Assembly (NCBI GenBank): GCA_025617745.1
Contig: CM046863.1
Coordinates: 15,752,875-15,816,874, forward strand
Direction: 5' to 3'
DNA: 64,000 nt
Origin: Heliocidaris erythrogramma
Taxonomy: Eukaryota > Echinodermata > Echinoidea > Camarodonta > Echinometridae
Below the pieces are notes generated by a model. It saw only the letters and a list, made by a program, of their open reading frames with translations. It did no database searches and was not told the origin of the DNA. Shown here piece by piece: positions 22,884 through 32,420 of this stretch; position 1 is the first letter of the stretch, and each line of letters opens with the position of its first letter. Both the position numbers and the translations under genes were made by a program.

Positions 22884-24298
22884 TTGACAGTTGACCCGTT
22901 GGTTCATATATTTAATTTGACATTATCAAATGGTCAATTTCCCACGCCTATGAAAATTGCAAAAGTTATTCCCCTTTATAAAAAAGGAGATGCACTAGAT
23001 GTTAATAATTATCGCCCCATATCTCTTCTTTCTGTTTTTTCAAAAATTTTGGAAAAAATAATTTACACTCGAATGGTTTCATTTTTAAAAAAAACACAAC
23101 ATACTCTCTGACACGCAATTTGGTTTTAGGGAAAAACACAGTACTGTACATTCCTTATTATCTTTTCTTCAAAAGGCCCATTCCATTGATCATTCTTCAC
23201 ATATGATAGGTATTTTCCTGGACTATTCCAAGGCCTTCGACACGATAAATCACGACATTTTACTTTATAAACTTGCTCATTATGGTGTTCGTGGGATGGC
23301 CTTGGAGTGGTTCAGGAGCTATCTTTCTAACCGCAAGCAATTCGTTTATTTGAATGACCAGTCATCTGAATTATGTAGCATAACATGTGGAGTGCCACAA
23401 GGAAGTCTACTTGGTCCATTATTATTTATCATATACATTAATGATTTCTCCAGATCATCTGATATTTTATCATTCGTTCTTTTTCGCTGATGATACAAAT
23501 CTATTTTTTTCTCACAAAGATCCCCTTTCACTTGCTAAAATAGTAAATAATGAATTGAATATGGTTTTACAATGGATACGAGCTAATAAATTATCGCTTA
23601 ATTTTCAAAAAACAAAATATATGCTGTTCAGCAATTCTATAAATGTTTTAACTACCCCTTAATATATATTTTGGAGAAACTTTACCTGGATCTGTATCTT
23701 CTATTAAGTTTCTAGAGTAACTGTTGATAACAAATTATCATGGAAAGATCACATATACGAGACATGCAAAACAATATCCCGCAACATTGGTGTCATAAAT
23801 AGAGTCAAATCACATCTCCCGTTAGAATCTTTATTAATACTATACTATTCTATGATCCTACCTTATTTAAATTACAGCTTGCTTGCCTGGGGCAGTGAAC
23901 ATTCGACCTTTCTGGAAAGAATACTATTATTACAAAAAATGGTCATTCGCATTATTTGTAATTCTAATTTCCGTTCTCATTCTGATCCTTTGTTCCTTAA
24001 AACTAAGATATTAAAGATAAATGATTTATACCTTTTCAATTAGGACAATTTATGTATAACTATAACAAAAATTGTTTACCATCCATTTTCAATGATATGT
24101 TTTTTAAAAAATCAGTCCGTCCACACTTACCCAACGAGGCACAGTGTTGAATTTCATCTACCCCTTTTAATAACACACTTTGCCCAAAGCACACTCTTCT
24201 ATAAAGGCCCACAATTTTGAAACAACTTAAATAATGATATCAAAAGTTCACCGTCTATTTTTTTCATTAAAAAGAAAATTAAAATCATTCCTATTGCA
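22884..24298 (+). pseudogene. LINE copy 3 reverse transcriptase and C-terminus, frameshifted
   Basis: RT continues in other frames: AKVIPLYKKGD and NYRPISLLSVFSKILEK (22950-23060), DTQFGFREKHS (23110-23140), GIFLDYSKAFDTINHD (23205-23255), VPQGSLLGPLLFI (23390-23430) and FADDTNLFFS (23490-23515). The catalytic Asp pair is present. The thumb follows (KLSLNFQKTK; KLSWKDHIYE at about 23735). C-terminal blocks LPYLNYSLLAWG and ILLLQKMVIRII are at 23858-23965, and the final helix is at 24234-24298. Only about five or six lesions separate it from an open frame, which marks it as young. Confidence 0.82.
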
Positions 24299-24716
24299 AG
24301 GACGAGACTGTCCGGATGCCGGCATTGTAGGTTTGGAGCATCAATGGTTCACAGCTGATACTTCTCTTCTTTGTCTTCGGAAGACAAGGCATGGGCTTCA
24401 CTGGCTGGGGGATTTGAGATTTTGCCTGGACTGCAATCCCGTTCACCCTGTGAGAGGTTCCCTCCCCACTGACAGTTTCCTCTAATCGATCAATATTGTC
24501 CCAGGCTAATGTGGTGAAGACCCTGGGATGTATATCTCTTGGCAGTGCAGGTTGACCATCTAATAGGGAGAGCTTCTGGAGACACAGGGCTGTGGAGTTG
24601 GGAGTATGACACACCGTGACCAAGCCGATTAGGCTTCTTACGGAAAGTTTTGTCACCGTTTTCACCGCGGCAAAGTTAAAAAGGCCGATTAGCGATTTTC
24701 TCCCGGATCTTGTCAT
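24291..24716 (-). pseudogene. Fragment of unrecognised ORF, probably mobile-element derived
   Basis: A 141-codon minus-strand frame sits between the LINE end and a PIF/Harbinger-like element. It has protein-like composition, with a central segment reading LLDGQPALPRDIHPRVF and then DNIDRLEETVSGEGTSHRVN. I cannot name a domain. The compositional contrast with neighbouring AT-rich DNA suggests a real coding remnant. It has no neighbouring exon that I can link. Confidence 0.35.
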
Positions 24717-24735
24717 TATCCATCGGCGACTCTAA

Positions 24736-25837
24736 GACCACGTTTACACAGAGTGAACTCGAGTTCAAATTCGACAGCGAATTCAATTGCGACCTTGGAT
24801 TAGCATAAATTATTTTACGGTGGCTGTTTACACCAAGCGTTGGACGAACTCGAATTCAGAAGGAAAGTGAATTCGACTTGATTACGCCCTCGCTTGGTGG
24901 GAATATCGTGATTATCAACTTCCGGGTTAAATTTGTGAAAACCCCGCGAGTGAGTTCAAAATGGCGGTAGCGAGTATTGTATGCGCAGTCATTTTGATCT
25001 GGTTTCGTATGATTTTACGTCGGAATAGGAATATCCTGATCAATTATATGCGACAGCAACGTGTCAGATCTGCTCGTCGAGCAGACCGTTTAAGAAGATG
25101 GCGGAAGATTTTTTTCTTCAATCCAGCCGCTTATTTTGGGGGGGGGGGGGGGCGAAAGACTGCAAAAGGTAGAATTTACAAGATACCTCAGTGATTTACT
25201 GGTTAAATATTGTTTAACATTAAAATAGTTTGAGCTATGCAACGCAATGCTTCATTCATAGTGTAATTTTCCAATATCTTTGCCTGAATAAACCTATAAA
25301 CTTGACAACTCTGTTAAGCCTCCATGTCAGTTTTTCACACATTTACCTTTTGTACATGGGTCAGAATCGATATGTGACCAGCTCCCACAAACCTGCCGTA
25401 ATGGATACAGTTTTATTTTAAAGATTTGCTTGTAGCTAAATTGCTCAAATAGCCAGCTTTTTTCTATTGATTTGGATGTATTGTCTGAATTGTCCTGGTG
25501 ACTTCGGCGGGTTTTGTAGGATCGTTCGTGCGTTGTGGTTCACTTGTTGAAGACGCTTATTTACTGACGCGTTGCTTAGCAATACCGGAAGTGACGTATG
25601 ACGGGGTCACTGGCTGGATATTTGCTAGTCGACTTTCAATTACGTGTCCGTTCACACAGCAAATAGCGAATTTAAATTCGATAAAAGTCGAGTTTGAATT
25701 CGATAAATGTTGCTCTGGGTCGTCATTCGAATTCGAGTTTTGAACTCGAGTTCTAATTGCGACTACCCTGTTTACACACAAATGAACTCGAGTTCAAATT
25801 AGACTAAAGTCGACTTCAGTCTCTGTGTAAACGGGTC
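24736..25837. mobile_element. PIF/Harbinger-type element with TAA target duplication
   Basis: The left end is GACCACGTTTACACAGAG at 24736. The right end is CTCTGTGTAAACGGGTC ending at 25837. These are inverted copies with one or two differences. Each is flanked by TAA (24733-24735 and 25838-25840), the 3-bp T(T/A)A target typical of PIF/Harbinger transposons. Subterminal regions on both sides are rich in GAATTC and CTCGAG palindromes. A 77-codon frame starts at 24961, beginning MAVASIVCAV, with an Arg-rich stretch, but no transposase catalytic region is seen, so this is non-autonomous or an internal deletion. Confidence 0.72.
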
Positions 25838-25842
25838 TAAGA

Positions 25843-26342
25843 NNNNNNNNNNNNNNNNNNNNNNNNNNNNNNNNNNNNNNNNNNNNNNNNNNNNNNNNNN
25901 NNNNNNNNNNNNNNNNNNNNNNNNNNNNNNNNNNNNNNNNNNNNNNNNNNNNNNNNNNNNNNNNNNNNNNNNNNNNNNNNNNNNNNNNNNNNNNNNNNNN
26001 NNNNNNNNNNNNNNNNNNNNNNNNNNNNNNNNNNNNNNNNNNNNNNNNNNNNNNNNNNNNNNNNNNNNNNNNNNNNNNNNNNNNNNNNNNNNNNNNNNNN
26101 NNNNNNNNNNNNNNNNNNNNNNNNNNNNNNNNNNNNNNNNNNNNNNNNNNNNNNNNNNNNNNNNNNNNNNNNNNNNNNNNNNNNNNNNNNNNNNNNNNNN
26201 NNNNNNNNNNNNNNNNNNNNNNNNNNNNNNNNNNNNNNNNNNNNNNNNNNNNNNNNNNNNNNNNNNNNNNNNNNNNNNNNNNNNNNNNNNNNNNNNNNNN
26301 NNNNNNNNNNNNNNNNNNNNNNNNNNNNNNNNNNNNNNNNNN
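25843..26342. other. Assembly gap (N run)
   Basis: 500 unknown bases, probably a nominal gap size. It separates the PIF/Harbinger-like element from the death-domain exon and may hide upstream exons of that gene. Confidence 1.
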
Positions 26343-27315
26343 GTATGTAATTCTGAATTCTATACCCGAATACAGCCCGGTGCAATCTAATGACGACTTC
26401 GCAGATATCTTAAAACAGCTAGCCGACGACCTATGCGATAAGGCCCAGATCGATAGCTTAGGAGGTCAGTTAGGAATCATACAGACTGACATAAATCGAG
26501 CAATACAGGCCAACAAGGCATCCTCCGGAGTCAGTAGTATTGGAACTCTTGGCATGCTGAAACAGTGGAGGAAGGATGTGTCTAGACATAATGAGCGGAG
26601 CCAACTAAGGAGGGCCCTCATGGCTGCGAACATTGTCAATCTAGCACAAAAATATTTCGATGATGGTAAGCAACGGCGGGAAGTATATTTAGATAAGTAA
26701 TAGCTAATGCCCCAAGCAAGTAGAAACCCAAAGGGAAATATAAATGCAAAGCTTATTATAACACAGTATGCATGTAGACCTATGATCCTTTGACTTGTAC
26801 TCAAATTTATTCAGTTATACGTATAATATATACCATGCTTCCTACACCACTGAACAGGTGGACCAGGTGGACCAGGCTTTGTCAAGGAAAAGACACATTC
26901 GCCAAGGTTAAACGCCGAAGACAACGTCAGAGGAGTCACTTCTCCTCAAGGGCAAGATTCAACAGACGAATTAACTCATCAGTCAGAGAAAGCTACAACC
27001 TGTGTTGACAATAAGCATACGATTACTAAAGGAAGTTGCCTGCCTTCTGAACCAAGGTCGGGCCAAAATGCTGGTAGACCAAAGACTGGGGAAAGCATCA
27101 TCAGCAATACTCCACGTTGCAATAAATACGTTCTCTGGTCTGAAATTATTGATGATTTGATTGCTCATCTAGCTACGAGTGACATATCCTCTGAGAAAAT
27201 GAATATCCTTCTCCTAATGAAATTATGCCAAACAGTCTCAAGAAAATTGGACCTATTGGAAGATAAATGGCTGTTACTTAGTACTTGCGTCGTGATGGCA
27301 GTAATCATTGTATAG
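26343..27315 (+). CDS. 3' end of a death-domain protein gene (two exons)
   Basis: Exon one is open from the gap (or from an acceptor at 26373, TACAG) to 26665, followed by the donor GTAAGC. Exon two is 26858-27315, after CACCACTGAACAG. Phases match (one base plus two), giving FDD-G-GPGGPG across the junction, and the frame is then open to TAG. Exon one encodes a death-domain fold: DFADILKQLADDL, LGGQLGIIQTDIN, MLKQWRKDV and LRRALMAANIVNLAQKYF match its six-helix pattern. Exon two is a hydrophilic linker of about 90 residues, an amphipathic helix region with IIDDLIAHLA and KLCQTVSRKLDLL, and a hydrophobic C-terminal end, WLLLSTCVVMAVIIV, which may be a tail anchor. The role is probably apoptosis or innate signalling by homotypic interaction. 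The N-terminus lies upstream, in the gap or beyond. Confidence 0.75.
26666..26857 (+). other. Intron of the death-domain gene
   Basis: 192 bases, starting GTAAGCA and ending CTGAACAG. Good consensus ends and phase agreement on both sides. Confidence 0.7.
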
Positions 27316-27950
27316 AAGAATGCTCCCTAAAACAAATCCTAGGATTTGGGTTGATAAAGGTCAGTTACTCTGGCCCTTATCTTATCCACCATCAATAATA
27401 TTGCATAATCGAGGGGCATAGGTAACACCCCCCCCCCCCTTAAAGAGAAGGAGGGAGAGAGAGAGAGAGAGAGACAAAATATGTGTAAGAGAGCATAGGA
27501 GCTTGAATCGGGGGGGGGGGGGAGTAATGCCCCTATATTGTTCAAGTGGGTCCACGGGTCCCCTTTGCATGAAACATATAAGAAAATTACGTGTAATAAT
27601 TTTGCATTAAAAGGACTTACATGTATCATAAGCTTGCTTCTGCTTAAAAATGCAAACTTTTGATATTTCAACAATAAATCGCTCGGTCACTACGCTGCCT
27701 CGAATTTCAGTAGATGAAATGATTCTTTAAATTGTAGAAACCCGGGTTGGGGCAGAGCTATGCTTCCGACCATCAACCCCCCCCCCCCCCCCTCCACACA
27801 CACACACACACACACAATAAACAATCTTGAATATAAAAGCGATCACCTCTAAAATGTTTCACTTTTCCAAAACCAATTTATACGTAGATAGAAGCAGTTT
27901 CTTAACCTTTTCAAGACAATTGACCACATTTTGTGGTTTCCCAAGTCGAA
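27316..27950. other. 3' flank of the death-domain gene with simple repeats
   Basis: It holds (C)n at 27427-27440, (GA)n at 27455-27475, (G)n at 27511-27522 and (C)n(AC)n at 27777-27816. An AATAAA lies at 27815-27820, about 500 bases after the stop, and could be the polyadenylation signal. Confidence 0.5.
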
Positions 27951-29010
27951 ATGAAATAGGGTAAAAAAAGGGAAAAAATACAAAAAAATTACCAACGGAA
28001 ATATATTTTTTCCCTATTTTTTTCTATTTTTATTTCAAGAAAATAGGATAAAACTAGGAAAAAAATAGTTTGTCAAAAATATTTTTTTCCTATTTTTTTC
28101 CTATTTTGTATAGCGTAGAGATAGCTACTTGTAATAGGATAAAAATAGGATTGAAACACATTTTCCTATTTTTTCCCCTATTTTTCCCTATTTTTATTCC
28201 AAGAAAATAGGATAAAACCAGAAAGAAAATAGTCCTTCGAAATTATTCCGGAAATAGGAAAAAAAAACAAAAATAGGATGGAAATAGGATTAAATTAGGT
28301 GAAAACTAGGTAGAAAATAGGGGAAAACACGTTGAAGAAAATAGTGGGAGATGGAAAATAGGAAAAATATAGAAATAAAATAGTGGAAAACTAGGCAGAA
28401 AATAGGATAAAATTTGATTGAGAAATAGGATAAAATAGGAGGAAATAGGAATTGAATAATGGGAAACTACAGAAAAAATAGGACAAAAACAGGAATAAAA
28501 TAGTGGAAAACTAGGCAGAAAATAGATTGAATCTAATTGAGAAAATGCAATGTAATAGGAAATATCTACAAAGAAAATAGGAAAACCAGATTGAGAAACT
28601 AGGATAAAACTTGATTAAGAAAATAAAAATAGGGAAAAACTAGAATGAAAATAGGGTGAAAATTGGGATTGAATAATGGGAAACTAGAGAGAAAATAGGG
28701 CAAAAACAGGAATAAAATAGTGGAAAACTAGGCAGAAAATAGGTTAAACCTAATTGAGAAAATACAAATAAGGAATAGGGAAAAACTAGGGAGAAAATAC
28801 AAAGAAAATAGGAAAACCAGATTGAGAAACTAGGATAAAACTTGATTAAGAAAATAAAAATAGGGAAAAACTAGAATGAAAATAGGGTGAAAATTTGGAT
28901 TGAATAATGGGAAACTAGAGAGAAAATGGGGCAAAAACAGGAATAAAATAGTGGAAAACTAGGCAGAAAATAGGTTAAACTTAATTGAGAAAATACAAAT
29001 ACAAAGAGGA
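27951..29010. repeat. AAATAGG-rich degenerate tandem array, first block
   Basis: About 1 kb made almost wholly of short units such as AAAATAGG, GGATAAAA and TGGAAAACTAGGCAGAAAATAGG, with higher-order copies. A segment at about 28576-28720 recurs nearly unchanged at about 28803-28950. The strand is strongly purine rich from about 28200, with pyrimidine-rich CCTATTTTT stretches at 28000-28200. Confidence 0.85.
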
Positions 29011-29240
29011 AGACCTCCTCACAACCCAGGTCGAAAATCCTATAGACAGAATTTCTATAGGTCCCATAGAGACCCATGTCTCTATAGGTTTCTATATGGA
29101 AATGGTATATGGGACACCCATAGAAATCCTATGGGTGTCTATGGGACTGATAATCCTGTAGGTTTCTATAGGTCCAATAAGAAATCCTGTAGGTTTCTAT
29201 AGGACCTATAGAAAACCAATAAGAAAATAATTAACTATAA
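29011..29240. repeat. TATAGG/CCTATA-rich palindromic repeat
   Basis: Repeated TTTCTATAGG, CCCATAGA and CCTATGGGTGTCTATGGG units on both strands form many short palindromes. It appears to be a different local repeat between AAATAGG arrays. Confidence 0.7.
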
Positions 29241-29557
29241 GATTAATATAAGAAGAAATGCTGTGGGTGTCTACAGGAACAATCACATGACATTATTAAT
29301 TATTATTTTATTAATCCTATCTTGTAATCATATCCTATCCTATCCTCTCCTACTCCTATAAATCCTATAGCCTACATCCTATGTCCTATACCTAGCTACT
29401 AAGCAATTGTATCACATTCATTATATATAGGGACATAGTTGTAGTGCTATAAAAAAAATGGTTACTGACTAGATTACACTTTTATTATTAAAATTGATTT
29501 ACACTTTTATTAATGAAATATGAAAATGCCTTTTGAAATTGTGTACAACATTACAAT

Positions 29558-30598
29558 AATTCAGAAAAAGGTTTGCGGTACAACCATGTGAGTTGGAATA
29601 ACTCCACGTTCCGGTCAGAATGCTCTGGCCGTCGTCAGGAGAATGAGAAGAGCGAATAAATCAGCAGAATTTATATATGAAGCAGCAATTCACTTAATAA
29701 AAATGGATGCAAACAAATAACATAGAAAGAAATAGTAACAGTAATATCAAAGTACCTACATTGAAAGGATAAATAACATCAAGGTACCTGCATTGAAAGG
29801 ATAAGTGACATCAAACGAATCCTGCGTTGAAAAGAAACAATGAAAACAAGTGAACAATAGGACTAAGAAATCAATTAACCGTCTGGATAAGCTGGAAACA
29901 AAAGGGGGATTGGGACCGTAGGTAATCTGTGGAGAGAAACATGGCATCCTGTTGAGGAAAGAAATTAAGGTTAAAACATACATATGGAAAAGGTGAAATA
30001 TTGACAACAGAATACTAATAAGTATACTAAGTATACTAATAATAAATATTGTGAAAGGCTGTGGAGAGAAAAAAAAAACAAAAAACAAAAAACAAAAAAA
30101 CAATGATAATGAACAAATTGAGGAGAGAAACATGAAATCCTGTTGGAGATAATCTGTGGAGAGAAACAAGTCATCCTGTTGAGGAAAGATATTAAATTTA
30201 AAACATACATGTGGAAAAAAGGTGAAATAATGACATCAGAATGAGTATCCTAATGATGAATATAATGAATGTTATGAATGAAACAACCAAACAAAGGTAA
30301 TGAACAAGTTGAGGAGAGAAACATGAAATCCTGTTGAGGGAAGCAATTGTGGTTAAAATACATAAAAAATTATAACACTGGTTATTATTGGAAGAGTGAA
30401 AACCAAATGTCGCTGATCTGTAAACCCTTGTCCTGTGTAACTGTGTCATGTTTGTGAATCTCGATGGCTTCACGGACCCTCCTGGTATACCAGTTGGAAG
30501 CGGGGGCTACAAGCTACCTGACGACGGCCAGAGCATTCTGACCGGAACGTGGAGTTATTCCAACTCACATGGTTGTACCGCAAACCTTTTTCTGAATT
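29558..30598. mobile_element. 1-kb element with 82-bp perfect inverted repeats
   Basis: 29558-29639 is the exact reverse complement of 30517-30598. Each arm, read outward from the interior, starts CCTGACGACGGCCAGAGC and ends CTTTTTCTGAATT. The arm contains CTGACGA, a paired stem (CGGCCAGA with TCTGACCG) and GAAC, then a GAGTT/AACTC hairpin. This arrangement recalls Penelope terminal repeats with a hammerhead-like core. The interior (29640-30516) has no transposase and includes a repeated unit containing GAGAGAAACATGAAATCCTG (about 29930, 30130 and 30310). Confidence 0.65.
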
Positions 30599-30779
30599 AC
30601 AACTTCACCATGCAAACCTTCAAATCCTATATAACATTACAATAGTTTAATGTAAGTAAAATTTCTATCAAAGTTCAAATCTTAATCCCAAATCTAAATG
30701 TATTTATCTATTTCCACTAGTTTTCATATTTTAGATTGTTATTCATGAATATTCATGATTGATTAGGACCTATATATAG

Positions 30780-32420
30780 AAACCAATAGTTGGGAAACTA
30801 GAATAAAACTAGTGCTGGAAAAGATAAAGTTTGGAAAATAGTATAAAACTAGTGCTGGAAAAGATAAAGTTTGGAAAATATGATAAAACTAGTGTTAGCA
30901 AAAGTACAGAAGTCAGGAAACTAGAATAAAACTATAGTGCTGGAAAAAATAAAGTTTGGAAAATAGGATAAAACTAGTGCTGGATCATGGGGAAAGATAA
31001 AAGTTTGGAAAATAGTACAAAACTAGTTTTAGAATAATGAGAAAACTAGGATGAAACTAGAGCTAGCCTGAAAAATAGGATAAAACTATTTTTTGACAAA
31101 AATGAAAAGTGCAAAAACTAGGGAAAAAATAGTCCGGAGAGAAATGAGGTCTAAAAAATAGGAAAAAATCAGAAAATAGCCTCAAAATAGGCCTATTTCT
31201 ATTATATTTTCCATGGGAAATAGGATAAAAATAGGCCTATTTTCCTGAAATAGGAATAAAATAGGTGAAAAATAAAAAAATAGCCTAAAATTACTTCCAT
31301 TTTCTTCCTATTTCCGAGGGAAATACAATAAAAATAGGCCTATTTTCCTGAAATAGGAAGAAAATAGGTGAAAAATAAAAAAAAATAGCCTAAAATTACT
31401 TCTATTTTCTTCCTATTTCCGAGGGAAATACAATAAAAATAGGCCTACTTTCCTTAGAATAGGAAGAAAATAGGTGAAAAATAAAAAAAATATTCATTTT
31501 TTTTTTCAATTTCAAGACATTTATTTCCAACTTTTCAATATAAGTGTACAAAGTAATAATGTTTTAAACAAAAAATACGACATAATACACATCCATAGTT
31601 GGAGGACACACCTCTAAAAGCAAAAGCTTGAGGCGAGGGTGCCCTTAGTAACATAATACATAATATTACATAATAAATATATAAAAAGAAAATAACTACA
31701 TACAAAAAAAAAAGAAAAAAAATAACATTCCTTCACCGCTGAGCTTAATTGGAGGGAAAAAGAAAAAAGAAAGAGAGAGAAAAAAAAGAGCGATAAAGAG
31801 GGGAAAGGGTGGAAGTGCAACATAAAATGAGTAAGGATAAGAGATGTATTTTCAAATAAGCAGAGAGAAGAGAGGGAGAGAATAGGCCCAATGGAGTGTT
31901 GGGAAGAATCTTAAACCATATTATTTGTAAGATGAAGTGAAATGTTTTTTATCCTTCTTGAGAAGCTGGCAAGAGATGCAGAGTATTTTATTGTGTCAGG
32001 GATAACGTTCCACAGCTTCCATTTTCTTCCTATTTCCAAGGGAAATACAATAAAAATAGGCCAATTTTCCTGAAATAGGAAGAAAATAGGTAAAAAAAAA
32101 AAAAATAGCCTAAAATTACTTCTATTTTCTTCCTATTTCCGAGGGAAATACAATAAAAATAGGCCTACTTTCCTTAGAATAGGAAGAAAATAGGTGAAAA
32201 ATAAAAAAAATAGCCTAAAATTACTTCTATTTTCTTCCTATTTCCGAGGGAAATACAATAAAAAATAGGCCTATTTTCCTTAGAATAGGAATTAAATAGG
32301 GAAAAAATAAAAAATAGCCAAAAAATAGATCTAATTTTTCATATTTTCCAAAGAAAATAGGAAAAAAAATAGGCCTATTTTCGTTTAAATAGGAATAAAA
32401 TAGGGGAAAAATATATTTTC
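30780..32420. repeat. AAATAGG-type array, second block with ~110-bp units
   Basis: After a zone of GGAAAATAGTATAAAACTAGTGCT-like units (30780-31080), the array changes to units of about 110 bp, each with TAAAAATAGGCCTATTTTCC, GAAAATAGGTGAAAAATAA, TAGCCTAAAATTACTTC and TTCTTCCTATTTCCGAGGG. At least five unit copies lie between 31190 and 32400. A LINE fragment interrupts them at 31492-32018. Confidence 0.85.
31492..32018 (-). mobile_element. 5'-truncated LINE fragment inside the AAATAGG array
   Basis: It matches 35062-35588 (the 3' end of LINE copy 4) with small differences, in the same minus orientation. It keeps the 3' untranslated region and a few codons of the C-terminus, and stops at CCACAGCTT. 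Array sequence resumes immediately. This is the expected structure of a truncated target-primed insertion. Confidence 0.85.

Larger units (their letters stand above)
20920..24300 (+). mobile_element. Nearly complete APE-type LINE (copy 3)
   Basis: The most intact LINE in the window. A putative 5' leader starts near 20920. ORF with endonuclease at 21211-22869, then RT in four shifted frames up to 24298. The lesions are few and lie mostly at homopolymers: about 22855-22870, the A8 run near 23090, the T run near 23485, and one near 23665. The 3' end stops abruptly at about 24300 against an unrelated sequence, and no simple-repeat tail is seen, so the 3' end may be lost. The endonuclease and RT signatures fit the CR1/Jockey group; the exact clade is not assigned. 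Confidence 0.88.

Noticed and set aside
28000-32400. CRISPR-like array
   Set aside because: The repeats are degenerate and contiguous without unique spacers, in an animal genome.
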